From Planococcus sp. (in: firmicutes) (GTDB lineage: Bacteria > Bacillota > Bacilli > Bacillales_A > Planococcaceae), in NCBI GenBank assembly GCA_030147455.1, contig JASKZU010000126.1, positions 1-12,420 of the forward strand: a stretch of 12,420 nucleotides of DNA, written 5' to 3'. Within the stretch, counting starts at the first letter, position 1. Each line of letters begins with the position of its first letter. The position numbers and the translations under genes were made by a program. Under the pieces are notes generated by a model. The model saw nothing but the letters and a program-made list of their open reading frames with translations. It had not been told where the DNA came from and did not search any database. Shown in pieces: positions 5,912-12,420 of this stretch.

Positions 5912-6814
5912 TTATTGGCGGTGTTCTTTATACAAATCCTTACGGGTTACCTGGTGTGCTTCGCGTATCTGTTCCAACGATACCGACTGTTCGTAAGCAT
6001 CCAATGTTTGCTGCAGCTGCTCGGCACTGCTGGCACCTGTAACAGCGGATGCGACCGGACTTTGGCTCAGCACACTGTGTATAGCGAGTGCGTGGACGTT
6101 GTCGTCGATTGCCGCTAACTGCTCGAGTGTCTTTTTGAGTTCTTGTTCTCCATATTCCAGGTAATCGCCCATTTTTTCTGCACGTTTGGCTCCTGTACGC
6201 GTCAACAAGCCTTTGGCCAAGCTGCCGCGCGCGACAACTGAACGCTTCTGTCCGTCAATAGCGTCGAACAGCTCTTCAGGCCGTCGGTCAAGCAGGCTGT
6301 ACTGCATCATGATAGACGAAATTTGGCTGTTATCCAAAAAGCGATAGATGACATTTGGGCGGATAGAGGAAATGCCGTAAGCGCGGATCAGCCCTTCTTT
6401 TTTCAACTCTTCGAATGCTTCAATTGTTTCTTCGGAATTGTCAGTGATCATGCCTCCGTGAAGCTGATATAAGTCCAGGTAATCTGTTTGCAGGCGGCGC
6501 AGAGACTCGTGGATTTGTGACGTAATATATGCTTTGCTTGGGTTCCACTGAACGCTGTCCGAGTCGTTGGACCATTCATTGCCGACCTTGCTGGCAAGTA
6601 TGACCTCCTGGCGCCGTTTGCCGAGCGCCTGGCCCACGATTTCCTCGTTCTTGCCTTTTCCGTAAAAGTCAGCGGTATCGAAGTAATTGATTCCACGCTC
6701 TAACGCTTCATTGATAATCTTTGTTGCCGCAGCTGGTTCTTCTGGGAGCGACATGCAGCCAAGCGCAATTTCGCTTACATTTAGGCCGCTGTTGCCGAGT
6801 TCGTGTTTTTTCAT
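5912..6814 (-). CDS. yqkF: Aldo-keto reductase (YqkF type)
   Basis: A 300-residue NAD(P)H-dependent oxidoreductase of the aldo-keto reductase superfamily, a cytosolic TIM barrel; the natural substrate is unknown. The complete catalytic tetrad is visible: D46 (NYFDTADFYG), Y51, K76 (VILASKVG) and H119 (LYQLHGG). The frame extends three codons further to a GTG at 6823, but that codon abuts the ribosome site. I use ATG 6814 because AGGAG (6823-6827) then has an eight-base spacer. In B. subtilis yqkF lies beside yqkE and next to nudF, and here it diverges from nudF, so the name is supported by context as well as by similarity. Its promoter appears to overlap that of nudF. No clear terminator follows it. 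Other general AKR names would also fit the fold. Confidence 0.9.
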   Translation of the reverse strand: MKKHELGNSGLNVSEIALGCMSLPEEPAAATKIINEALERGINYFDTADFYGKGKNEEIVGQALGKRRQEVILASKVGNEWSNDSDSVQWNPSKAYITSQIHESLRRLQTDYLDLYQLHGGMITDNSEETIEAFEELKKEGLIRAYGISSIRPNVIYRFLDNSQISSIMMQYSLLDRRPEELFDAIDGQKRSVVARGSLAKGLLTRTGAKRAEKMGDYLEYGEQELKKTLEQLAAIDDNVHALAIHSVLSQSPVASAVTGASSAEQLQQTLDAYEQSVSLEQIREAHQVTRKDLYKEHRQ

Positions 6815-6847
6815 TCTGCTCACTCCTGTAAATTTGTATTTTCTCTA

Positions 6848-6856
6848 TGGTATACT
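6848..6856 (+). promoter_or_regulatory. Extended -10 promoter element for nudF
   Basis: TATACT (6851-6856) is preceded by TGG (6848-6850), an extended -10 element. No good -35 hexamer is seen at 16-18 bases (the best is TGTAAA at 6827-6832). It lies about 38 bases ahead of the nudF start. Confidence 0.5.
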
Positions 6857-6876
6857 TTGCGCTGATGATACTACAA
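6849..6876 (-). promoter_or_regulatory. Possible yqkF promoter overlapping the nudF -10
   Basis: On the minus strand TTGTAG (6876-6871) and TATACC (6854-6849) are 16 bases apart. The -10 shares the palindromic GTATAC core with the plus-strand nudF promoter, so the two RNA polymerase sites would overlap. Confidence 0.4.
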
Positions 6877-6893
6877 ACGAAATGAGGGGCAGC

Positions 6894-7445
6894 ATGAAGA
6901 AATTTGAAGAAAAAACACTATCCAGCAAACGAATTTATGAAGGAAAAGTCATTAACTTGAAAGTGGATGAAGTATCTTTGCCGAACGGAAAACAATCCAA
7001 GCGTGAACTGATTGAGCATCCGGGTGCTGTAGCCGTGATTGCCTTGACTGATGAGCGCAAACTGATTATGGTGGAACAATATCGAAAAGCGCTCGAACGT
7101 TCACTTGTGGAAATTCCGGCAGGGAAATTAGAACCTGGTGAAGCGCCAGAGACAACGGCAGCTCGCGAACTAGAAGAAGAAACCGGCTATGCTGCGGATT
7201 CTTTGGAGAAAATCATCAGCTTTTCAACTTCTCCTGGTTTTGCCGATGAAGTAGTCCATGTGTTTTTTGCGCGCGGCCTCAAGAAAGTGCAAGACGGTGC
7301 GGCGACAGACGAAGATGAATTTGTGGAACTGCTCGAAGTGACAGTAGAAGAAGCAGAAGAAATGGTCCGAAACGGCAAGGTTTTCGATGCCAAAACTGCT
7401 TATGCTGTTCAGTGGATCCAAAACTATTTGTCACTTGATAATTAA
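6894..7445 (+). CDS. nudF: ADP-ribose pyrophosphatase, Nudix hydrolase
   Basis: A 183-residue Nudix hydrolase that splits ADP-ribose into AMP and ribose-5-phosphate, clearing a reactive by-product of NAD turnover; cytosolic and Mg-dependent. The complete Nudix box is present: G77, five residues, E83, seven residues, then REL at 91-93, EE at 95-96 and G98. The flanking HPGAVAV and SFSTSPGFADEVVHVFF segments are those of the NudF subfamily and closely resemble B. subtilis NudF. The open frame extends far upstream, but homologues begin at MKKFEEKT. ATG 6894 is preceded by GAGGGG (6884-6889), a slightly close ribosome site; ATG 6882 is a less likely alternative. The gene diverges from yqkF and precedes fur. 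No terminator is visible after it, so readthrough into fur is possible. Confidence 0.94.
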   Translation: MKKFEEKTLSSKRIYEGKVINLKVDEVSLPNGKQSKRELIEHPGAVAVIALTDERKLIMVEQYRKALERSLVEIPAGKLEPGEAPETTAARELEEETGYAADSLEKIISFSTSPGFADEVVHVFFARGLKKVQDGAATDEDEFVELLEVTVEEAEEMVRNGKVFDAKTAYAVQWIQNYLSLDN

Positions 7446-7458
7446 TCCAATTCTCATT

Positions 7459-7473
7459 TAAGAATGATTATAA
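7459..7473. promoter_or_regulatory. PerR-box-like operator upstream of fur
   Basis: TAAGAATGATTATAA agrees with the Bacillus PerR box (TTATAAT-N-ATTATAA) at 12 of 14 defined positions. It agrees with the Fur box (TGATAAT-N-ATTATCA) at 11 of 14. The right half-site is the perfect PerR half. It lies about 20 bases upstream of the fur -35. In B. subtilis fur is a known PerR-repressed gene, which favours PerR over Fur as the ligand. Confidence 0.55.
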
Positions 7474-7493
7474 ACAATAAACAGCATCGAATG

Positions 7494-7523
7494 TTGTAAT
7501 CGAGAACGCCCTTTTGATATAAT
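7494..7523 (+). promoter_or_regulatory. SigA promoter of fur
   Basis: A perfect TATAAT (7518-7523) with an extended -10 TG (7515-7516) follows TTGTAA (7494-7499) at an 18-base spacing. It lies about 27 bases ahead of the fur start codon, between the PerR-like box and the gene. Confidence 0.75.
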
Positions 7524-7549
7524 AAAAACAGTTTGAGGGAGGGCGTCGC

Positions 7550-8017
7550 ATGGAAACAAGGATTGATCGAATAAAAAAACAACTACACGCTGCGAGTTAC
7601 AAGCTGACGCCACAGCGTGAAGCAACGGTCCGGGTTTTATTGAATCACGAAGAAGACCACTTGAGTGCAGAAGACGTCTATCTGTTGGTAAAAGACATCG
7701 CACCTGAAATTGGCTTGGCAACAGTTTACCGCACATTGGAATTGCTGACTGAACTGAAAATAGTCGATAAAATAAATTTTGGGGATGGCGTATCGCGCTA
7801 CGACCTGCGCCAGGAAGGCGCCGCACATTTCCATCACCATCTAGTATGTTTGGAATGCGGGGCAGTTGACGAAATTCAGGAAGATTTATTGGAAGATGTG
7901 GAAGCCGTCGTCGAAAAACGATGGAACTTCCAGATCAAAGATCATCGCCTGACTTTTCATGGCATCTGCTGGCGTTGCAACGACACCGGTGCCGAAAAGC
8001 CAGAGAACGACGCATAA
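7550..8017 (+). CDS. fur: Ferric uptake regulator Fur
   Basis: A 155-residue Fur-family repressor that binds DNA with Fe(II) and silences iron-uptake genes; a cytosolic homodimer. The N-terminal winged helix (about residues 1-85) has the recognition region GLATVYRTLELL. The histidine-rich HFHHHLVC stretch forms part of the metal sites. Two CxxC pairs, C100/C103 and C140/C143, make the structural zinc site. Residues are very close to B. subtilis Fur, including YKLTPQREATVRVL and KINFGDGVSRYDLR, so I call Fur and not PerR or Zur. ATG 7550 has GAGGGAGGG (7535-7543) six bases upstream. The gene has its own promoter with a PerR-like box and ends at a strong terminator. nudF-fur-xerD order matches B. 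subtilis, minus the sporulation genes found there. Confidence 0.96.
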   Translation: METRIDRIKKQLHAASYKLTPQREATVRVLLNHEEDHLSAEDVYLLVKDIAPEIGLATVYRTLELLTELKIVDKINFGDGVSRYDLRQEGAAHFHHHLVCLECGAVDEIQEDLLEDVEAVVEKRWNFQIKDHRLTFHGICWRCNDTGAEKPENDA

Positions 8018-8046
8018 AAGGCGGCCTTTAAAAGGCCGTCTTTTTT
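8017..8046 (+). terminator. Rho-independent terminator of fur
   Basis: A 12-bp stem (GGCCTT at 8023-8028 with AAGGCC at 8032-8037, extended outward with one G-U pair) and a three-base loop are followed by TTTTTT (8041-8046). It starts at the last base of the fur stop codon. Confidence 0.92.
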
Positions 8047-8089
8047 GATAGCTGGTGAATCAACATGACGAAATAAAGGAGTGAGCTAG

Positions 8090-8992
8090 ATGAAAGATGC
8101 AAAAGATGCACTGGACGACTATTTGCATTTTCTTCGTGTAGAAAGGCAATTGGCAGACAACACATTAACGTCGTATGCGCGTGACTTAAAAGCCTATCTC
8201 CAGTTTATGGAGGAAGTAGAACAAATGACGTCGCTTGGTGCAATCGAGCGTTTACATATTTTGAATTATTTGCGCCATTTGCAGGAAACGGCCAAAACAT
8301 CGCGGACCATTGCGCGTCATATATCATCGGTTCGGTCTTTCCACCAGTTTCTGATCCGTGAAAAGCGCAGCGACAAAGACCCGACCGTCCACTTGGAAAT
8401 GCCTCAAATGGATAAAAAGCTTCCCAATGTTCTATCTATAGAAGAAATCGATGCGCTGCTCGAGTCGCCGGATTTATCCAAAGCGAGCGGCAAGAGGGAC
8501 CGTGCGATGTTCGAGCTATTATATGCAAGCGGCATGCGCGTCAGTGAATGCATCCAGTTGGACATTGATGATGTGCATTTGACAATGGGCTTTGTGCGAT
8601 GCACCGGAAAAGGCGGCAAAGAGCGTATTATTCCGCTTGGCCGAGCTGCTCTCGAAGCAAATCACGAGTACTTGGAGTCGAGCCGTTTGCAGCTGCGGAA
8701 TCCTGCTGAGAAAACAGATGCTTTATTTATCAATCAACGGGGAAAACGTTTAACGAGGCAAGGATTTTGGAAATTGTTAAAAGAGCATGCTAAAAAGGCA
8801 GGCATCCAAAAAGAATTGACGCCGCATACGCTGCGCCATTCGTTTGCAACCCATCTGATTGAAAACGGCGCAGATTTGCGGGCAGTCCAGGAGATGCTTG
8901 GGCATGCCGATATTTCAACAACGCAGATTTATACGCACGTCAGCAAAACTCGTTTAAAAGATGTATACAGCCAATTTCATCCACGGGCTTAA
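8090..8992 (+). CDS. xerD: Tyrosine recombinase XerD
   Basis: A 300-residue tyrosine recombinase that acts with XerC (CodV in B. subtilis) at the chromosomal dif site to resolve chromosome dimers before division. Residues about 5-90 are the SAM-like core-binding domain and 110-290 the catalytic domain. All active-site residues are visible: R150 (ASGMRVSE), K174 ([12 protein letters not shown]), H246 and R249 ([11 protein letters not shown]), H272 ([15 protein letters not shown]) and the nucleophile Y281. ATG 8090 follows AAAGGAG (8075-8081) with an eight-base spacer. This is the housekeeping enzyme and not a phage integrase: it sits between fur and deoB as B. subtilis ripX does, and no att sites or cargo are seen. 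No promoter was found between the fur terminator and the gene. Confidence 0.94.
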   Translation: MKDAKDALDDYLHFLRVERQLADNTLTSYARDLKAYLQFMEEVEQMTSLGAIERLHILNYLRHLQETAKTSRTIARHISSVRSFHQFLIREKRSDKDPTVHLEMPQMDKKLPNVLSIEEIDALLESPDLSKASGKRDRAMFELLYASGMRVSECIQLDIDDVHLTMGFVRCTGKGGKERIIPLGRAALEANHEYLESSRLQLRNPAEKTDALFINQRGKRLTRQGFWKLLKEHAKKAGIQKELTPHTLRHSFATHLIENGADLRAVQEMLGHADISTTQIYTHVSKTRLKDVYSQFHPRA

Positions 8993-9004
8993 GAGAGGTC
9001 TGAC

Positions 9005-9034
9005 TTCCGACGTGGACTTGTCCTATGGTACGAT
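9005..9034 (+). promoter_or_regulatory. Weak candidate promoter for deoB-pdp
   Basis: TACGAT (9029-9034) preceded by TGG gives an extended -10. TTCCGA (9005-9010) lies 18 bases before it as a poor -35. It could start the deoB-pdp transcript inside the 68-base gap after xerD, which has no terminator, so readthrough from xerD is an alternative. Confidence 0.3.
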
Positions 9035-9060
9035 AGAGACATAAATAAGGAGGAATTTTC

Positions 9061-10245
9061 ATGACTATGAAACCGTTTACCCGCATTCACTTGATTGTAT
9101 TAGACTCTGTCGGCATTGGCGAAGCACCGGACGCTGAAGATTTCGGAGACAAAGGATCCAATACGCTGGGGCACATTGCCGAAGCTGTTGGTGGCCTCAA
9201 TATGCCGAACATGCAAAAAATGGGCTTGGCAAACATCGTCCCGGTCGAAGGCCTAAGCGCTGAAAACGAGCCGGCTGCCCATTTTGGACGTCTTCAGGAA
9301 GCCTCTGTCGGAAAAGACACGATGACCGGCCATTGGGAAATCATGGGGCTGAATATCGATACGCCGTTTAAAGTTTATCCGGATGGTTTTCCGCAAGAGC
9401 TTATCGCGAAGCTAGAGCAGGCAACAGGCCGTAAAGTGATCGGCAACAAGCCGGCGAGCGGAACTGAAATTTTGGATGAGCTGGGCAAAGAACATATGGA
9501 GACTGGCGCGTTGATCGTTTATACATCAGCAGACCCAGTTTTGCAGATCGCGGCACACGAAGAAGTCGTGCCCTTGGAAGAACTATACCGAATCTGCGAA
9601 ATCGCGCGTGAACTGACGCTGGATGCAGAATTTCTTGTCGGACGCGTGATCGCACGGCCATTTCTCGGGAAGCCGGGCGCATTTAAACGTACGTCCAACC
9701 GCCATGACTATGCACTCGCGCCTTTTGACCGCACTGTAATGAACGAACTTAAAGATGGCGGCAAAGATGTGATTGCAGTTGGCAAGATCAACGATATTTA
9801 CAATGGTGAAGGCGTGACAAAAGCGCTGCGCACTGCCGACAACACAGACGGCATGGACAAGCTAGTGGAAGTTGCAAAAGAAGAGTTCCACGGGTTGAGC
9901 TTCCTGAACCTGGTTGATTTTGATGCGCTTTATGGACACCGCAGAGACCCTAAAGGCTATGCACAAGCGCTTGAAGAATTTGACCGCCGCTTGCCGGAAC
10001 TGCTTGCTGAACTGCAGCAGGACGATTTGCTGCTTATTACTGCCGACCACGGCAACGACCCAACATTCCCGGGCACTGACCATACACGTGAATATGTGCC
10101 GCTGCTCGCTTTCTCACCTCGAATGAATGGCGGAGAAGACCTCGGGACAGGCACTACATTTGCGGACATTGGCGCGACCATCGCGGACAATTTTGCATGT
10201 GCGATGCCGAAATTCGGCAACAGCTTTTTGAAAAAACTAAACTGA
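9061..10245 (+). CDS. deoB: Phosphopentomutase
   Basis: A 394-residue Mn-dependent phosphopentomutase (called drm in B. subtilis) that interconverts ribose- or deoxyribose-1-phosphate and the 5-phosphate, linking nucleoside breakdown to central metabolism; cytosolic, alkaline-phosphatase superfamily. Metal-ligand segments are present: D15 ([15 protein letters not shown]), the phospho-acceptor T87 in [10 protein letters not shown], and the C-terminal ADHGND (D329, H330) and GTDHTRE (H341) motifs. ATG 9061 has a perfect AAGGAGG (9047-9053) with a seven-base spacer; ATG 9067 is a possible internal start. It is followed after 17 bases by pdp, so the two form a nucleoside-salvage operon. B. subtilis places punA at this position instead. 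Confidence 0.96.
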   Translation: MTMKPFTRIHLIVLDSVGIGEAPDAEDFGDKGSNTLGHIAEAVGGLNMPNMQKMGLANIVPVEGLSAENEPAAHFGRLQEASVGKDTMTGHWEIMGLNIDTPFKVYPDGFPQELIAKLEQATGRKVIGNKPASGTEILDELGKEHMETGALIVYTSADPVLQIAAHEEVVPLEELYRICEIARELTLDAEFLVGRVIARPFLGKPGAFKRTSNRHDYALAPFDRTVMNELKDGGKDVIAVGKINDIYNGEGVTKALRTADNTDGMDKLVEVAKEEFHGLSFLNLVDFDALYGHRRDPKGYAQALEEFDRRLPELLAELQQDDLLLITADHGNDPTFPGTDHTREYVPLLAFSPRMNGGEDLGTGTTFADIGATIADNFACAMPKFGNSFLKKLN

Positions 10246-10262
10246 AAAGGTGTGAGCAACTG

Positions 10263-11567
10263 ATGAGAATGGTGGACTTGATCGAGAAAAAACGGGACGG
10301 CCATGAGCTGTCCACAGAAGAAATTCGCTTTATCGTCTCAGGCTATACGAACGGAGAGATTGCTGATTACCAAATGAGTTCGCTTTTGATGGCAATCTTC
10401 TTTAAAGATATGAACGAACGCGAGCGGGCAGATTTGACGATGGCAATGGCCGAGTCCGGTGACCAAATTGATTTGTCGGACATCGAGGGCATCAAAGTGG
10501 ACAAGCATTCAACCGGAGGCGTTGGAGATACGACAACATTAGTACTCGGGCCATTGGTTGCGGCTTGCGGTGTTCCAGTAGCGAAAATGAGCGGGCGCGG
10601 CCTTGGCCATACTGGCGGAACAATCGATAAGCTCGAAGCGATTGAAGGCTTCAATATCGAAATGTCAACAGAGGACTTTGTCCGCCAAGTCAATGAGCAC
10701 AAACTTGCTGTTGTAGGGCAAAGTGGAAATTTGACGCCGGCTGATAAAAAGTTGTATGCACTCCGCGATGTCACGGCAACCGTCAACAGCATTCCATTGA
10801 TTGCAAGTTCGATCATGAGTAAAAAAATCGCAGCAGGAGCCAATGCGATCGTGCTGGACGTGAAAACCGGCGAAGGCGCCTTTATGAAAACCGAAGAAGA
10901 TGCCAAAAACCTGGCCCATGCCATGGTCGGCATCGGCAATGCGACAGGCCGCCAAACGATGGCCATTATTTCGGACATGAGCCAGCCGCTGGGATTTGCC
11001 ATCGGCAATGCGCTGGAAGTAAAAGAAGCAATTGAAACCCTGCAAGGCAAGGGCCCGAAAGATCTCACAGAGCTTTGCCTAGTGCTAGGCAGCCAGATGG
11101 TTGTCGTCGGCGGCAAAGCAGAAACACTGGAGGAAGCGCGGGCAATGCTTGAACGTGTGATCGAAGACGGCAGTGCGCTCGAAGCGTTCCGTCAATTGAT
11201 CACAGACCAGGGCGGAAACGCTGCGGTGGTGGACGATGTAACATTATTGCCTCAAGCGAAATATGTAACAGAACTGCCAGCCAAACAAGACGGCTTTGTT
11301 TCCTTTATGGAAGCGGACGAAATTGGCACAGCTGCAATGGTGCTCGGGGCAGGCCGTGCAACCAAAGACTCGGTTATCGATTTATCGGTCGGTTTAGTGC
11401 TCCATAAAAAAGTAGGAGATCCAGTGAAAAAGGGAGAAGCGCTTGCGACTATTTATTCGAATACGCAAGACCTCGCAGAATGCCAGGAAATGTTATACAA
11501 TAGTATTGAGTATTCAAGCGAGCCGGTTGAACCGATTCAATTGGTTTCAGCATTGATCACTGACTAA
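10263..11567 (+). CDS. pdp: Pyrimidine-nucleoside phosphorylase
   Basis: A 434-residue pyrimidine-nucleoside phosphorylase that splits uridine, thymidine or deoxyuridine with phosphate into the base and (deoxy)ribose-1-phosphate, which deoB then uses. The family signature [18 protein letters not shown] is at 108-125. The phosphate-binding [10 protein letters not shown] is at 81-90. The substrate segment [20 protein letters not shown] follows. The sequence is very close to B. subtilis Pdp (433 residues). The frame is open 22 codons further upstream inside deoB, but the conserved N-terminus [10 protein letters not shown] starts at 10263, ten bases after AAAGG, so I use that ATG. A strong terminator follows. 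B. subtilis keeps pdp in the dra-nupC-pdp operon, so the pairing with deoB is a different arrangement. Confidence 0.96.
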   Translation: MRMVDLIEKKRDGHELSTEEIRFIVSGYTNGEIADYQMSSLLMAIFFKDMNERERADLTMAMAESGDQIDLSDIEGIKVDKHSTGGVGDTTTLVLGPLVAACGVPVAKMSGRGLGHTGGTIDKLEAIEGFNIEMSTEDFVRQVNEHKLAVVGQSGNLTPADKKLYALRDVTATVNSIPLIASSIMSKKIAAGANAIVLDVKTGEGAFMKTEEDAKNLAHAMVGIGNATGRQTMAIISDMSQPLGFAIGNALEVKEAIETLQGKGPKDLTELCLVLGSQMVVVGGKAETLEEARAMLERVIEDGSALEAFRQLITDQGGNAAVVDDVTLLPQAKYVTELPAKQDGFVSFMEADEIGTAAMVLGAGRATKDSVIDLSVGLVLHKKVGDPVKKGEALATIYSNTQDLAECQEMLYNSIEYSSEPVEPIQLVSALITD

Positions 11568-11571
11568 GCAC

Positions 11572-11603
11572 ATCTTGCTGGGTTTCGGCCCAGCAGGATT
11601 TTT
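11572..11603 (+). terminator. Rho-independent terminator of deoB-pdp
   Basis: An 11-bp stem (ATCTTGCTGGG at 11572-11582 with CCCAGCAGGAT at 11589-11599, one G-U pair) and a six-base loop lead into TTTTT (11599-11603). It begins five bases after the pdp stop. Confidence 0.92.
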
Positions 11604-11633
11604 GCTATACATAGCCATCCGGGGGGAATTGCC

Positions 11634-12420
11634 ATGCATTTATACGGAACACAATCAATCAATGAACAAAATCATTTGACGATCGGCGGGACAGACGCTG
11701 TAGATCTTGCAGCACAGTATGGAACGCCGCTTTTCGTATACGATATCCAGTTGTTCCGCGACCGTGCCCAAGCGTTTCAGCAAACGTTTGAAAGCGAAGA
11801 AATCCAATACCAAGTAGCTTATGCGAGCAAAGCATTTTCAGGGCTTGCTATTTACCAAGTAGCGGCCCAAGAAGGGTTGTCGCTTGATGTGGTGTCTGGC
11901 GGCGAACTGTACACGGCCATCCAAAGTGGCTTTCCGCGTGAAAAAATCCATTTCCACGGCAACAATAAAAGCCAGGCAGAAATCGACATGGCATTTGAAG
12001 AAAACATCGGCTGCATCGTTGTCGACAATTTTCATGAAATCGAATTGTTGAAAAAAACTGCGGAACAGCGCGGCCAGGCAATGAAGATTTTGCTGCGTGT
12101 CACGCCGGGCATTGAAGCCCATACGCACGATTACATCACGACCGGGCAGGAAGACTCGAAATTTGGTTTTGATTTGAACAACGGCCAGGCAGACCGTGCG
12201 TTCAGCGAAACGCACGATCATGAGTTTCTTCAGCTGATCGGACTGCACTGCCACATCGGTTCGCAAATTTTTGATACAGCCGCTTTCCAGATGGCTTCAG
12301 AAAAACTGTTGCTGAAAATGGCGGACTGGCGCAACCAATTTGGCTATACATGTACCGTATTGAATTTAGGGGGCGGCTTCGGCATCCGCTATACAGAAGA
12401 TGACGCACCGCTTGCACCGT
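11634..12420 (+). CDS. lysA: Diaminopimelate decarboxylase (partial, 3' end outside window)
   Basis: The first 262 codons of the PLP enzyme that decarboxylates meso-diaminopimelate to L-lysine, the last step of lysine synthesis. It is a fold-type III (alanine-racemase-like) barrel. K66 in YASKAFSG is the Schiff-base lysine. H205/H207 in GLHCHIGSQ and the phosphate-binding GGGFGI (about 246-251) are present. EDSKFGFDL is also typical of LysA. The usual length is about 430 residues, so roughly 60% is in view and the frame is intact to the last base. ATG 11634 has GGGGGG (11621-11626) seven bases upstream. The 30-base gap after the pdp terminator contains only the small palindrome GCTATACATAGC (11604-11615). 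No lysine riboswitch fits in that gap. Expression may come from readthrough or from a promoter overlapping the terminator. Confidence 0.95.
   Translation, partial: MHLYGTQSINEQNHLTIGGTDAVDLAAQYGTPLFVYDIQLFRDRAQAFQQTFESEEIQYQVAYASKAFSGLAIYQVAAQEGLSLDVVSGGELYTAIQSGFPREKIHFHGNNKSQAEIDMAFEENIGCIVVDNFHEIELLKKTAEQRGQAMKILLRVTPGIEAHTHDYITTGQEDSKFGFDLNNGQADRAFSETHDHEFLQLIGLHCHIGSQIFDTAAFQMASEKLLLKMADWRNQFGYTCTVLNLGGGFGIRYTEDDAPLAP

Noticed and set aside
6687..6893. Upstream extension of nudF by 69 codons
   Set aside because: The extension runs through the yqkF start region and the promoters, and homologues begin at MKKFEEKT.
7459..7473. Fur box (autoregulation) in place of a PerR box
   Set aside because: The match is slightly worse than to the PerR consensus: the right half ends in TAA, not TCA. 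Autoregulation cannot be excluded, but PerR is the better reading.
8090..8992. Tyrosine recombinase as a sign of a mobile element
   Set aside because: The sequence and context (between fur and deoB) are those of housekeeping XerD. No repeats, att sites or cargo genes flank it.
10197..10262. Upstream extension of pdp into deoB
   Set aside because: The conserved Pdp N-terminus starts at 10263 with a ribosome site before it. The upstream codons lie inside deoB in another frame.
10367..11116. A 249-codon open frame on the minus strand
   Set aside because: It lies entirely opposite pdp, has no ribosome site, and its serine/alanine-rich translation is typical of the complement of a GC-biased gene.
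11568..11633. Lysine riboswitch or leader upstream of lysA
   Set aside because: Only 66 bases separate pdp and lysA, nearly half being the pdp terminator. An L-box would not fit.

Overview
The window reads as ordinary core chromosome of a low-to-mid GC Firmicute. Nearly every protein resembles its Bacillus subtilis counterpart, and the gene order follows two B. subtilis neighbourhoods (tkt-yneF, and yqkE/yqkF-nudF-fur-xerD-drm-...-lysA). The sporulation genes that sit between these genes in B. subtilis are absent, and codon third positions are fairly GC-rich. My best guess is a non-sporulating Planococcaceae member (Planococcus/Planomicrobium type); the family and genus are inferred, not proven.

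Layout. Bases 1-253 are the 3' end of transketolase, closed by a terminator. yneF (447-683, TTG start, own SigA-type promoter) converges on HMG-CoA lyase (mvaB/yngG type, minus strand) across a bidirectional terminator. Divergent from the lyase is a two-gene unit: an acetyl-CoA acetyltransferase and the small YqkE-like protein. This unit converges, through a second two-way terminator, on a 48-codon membrane-protein gene at 3231-3377 (minus). The flotillin gene floT (3649-5124) stands alone behind a textbook SigW-type promoter. A third two-way terminator separates it from an unrecognised 139-residue protein (minus). A yqkF-type aldo-keto reductase (minus) and nudF (plus) diverge from overlapping promoters. 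Then follow fur, with a PerR-box-like palindrome upstream, xerD, the nucleoside-salvage pair deoB-pdp, and the first 262 codons of lysA.

How the genes fit together. mvaB and the thiolase suit the end of leucine or ketone-body carbon flow: HMG-CoA to acetoacetate plus acetyl-CoA, and acetoacetyl-CoA to two acetyl-CoA. deoB and pdp form a nucleoside catabolic pair in which pdp yields (deoxy)ribose-1-phosphate and deoB converts it to the 5-phosphate; tkt feeds the same pentose-phosphate pool. floT under SigW is an envelope-stress membrane gene. Fur under a PerR-like site would link iron and peroxide responses.

I found no mobile element, CRISPR array, tRNA/rRNA gene or obvious horizontally acquired island, and no candidate for a wholly new defence or metabolic system. 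The points most worth a second look are the clean loss of sporulation genes at several junctions, the unlisted 48-aa membrane protein, the SigW site of a flotillin gene without an adjacent NfeD partner, the PerR-like box at fur, and the unrecognised 139-aa protein.
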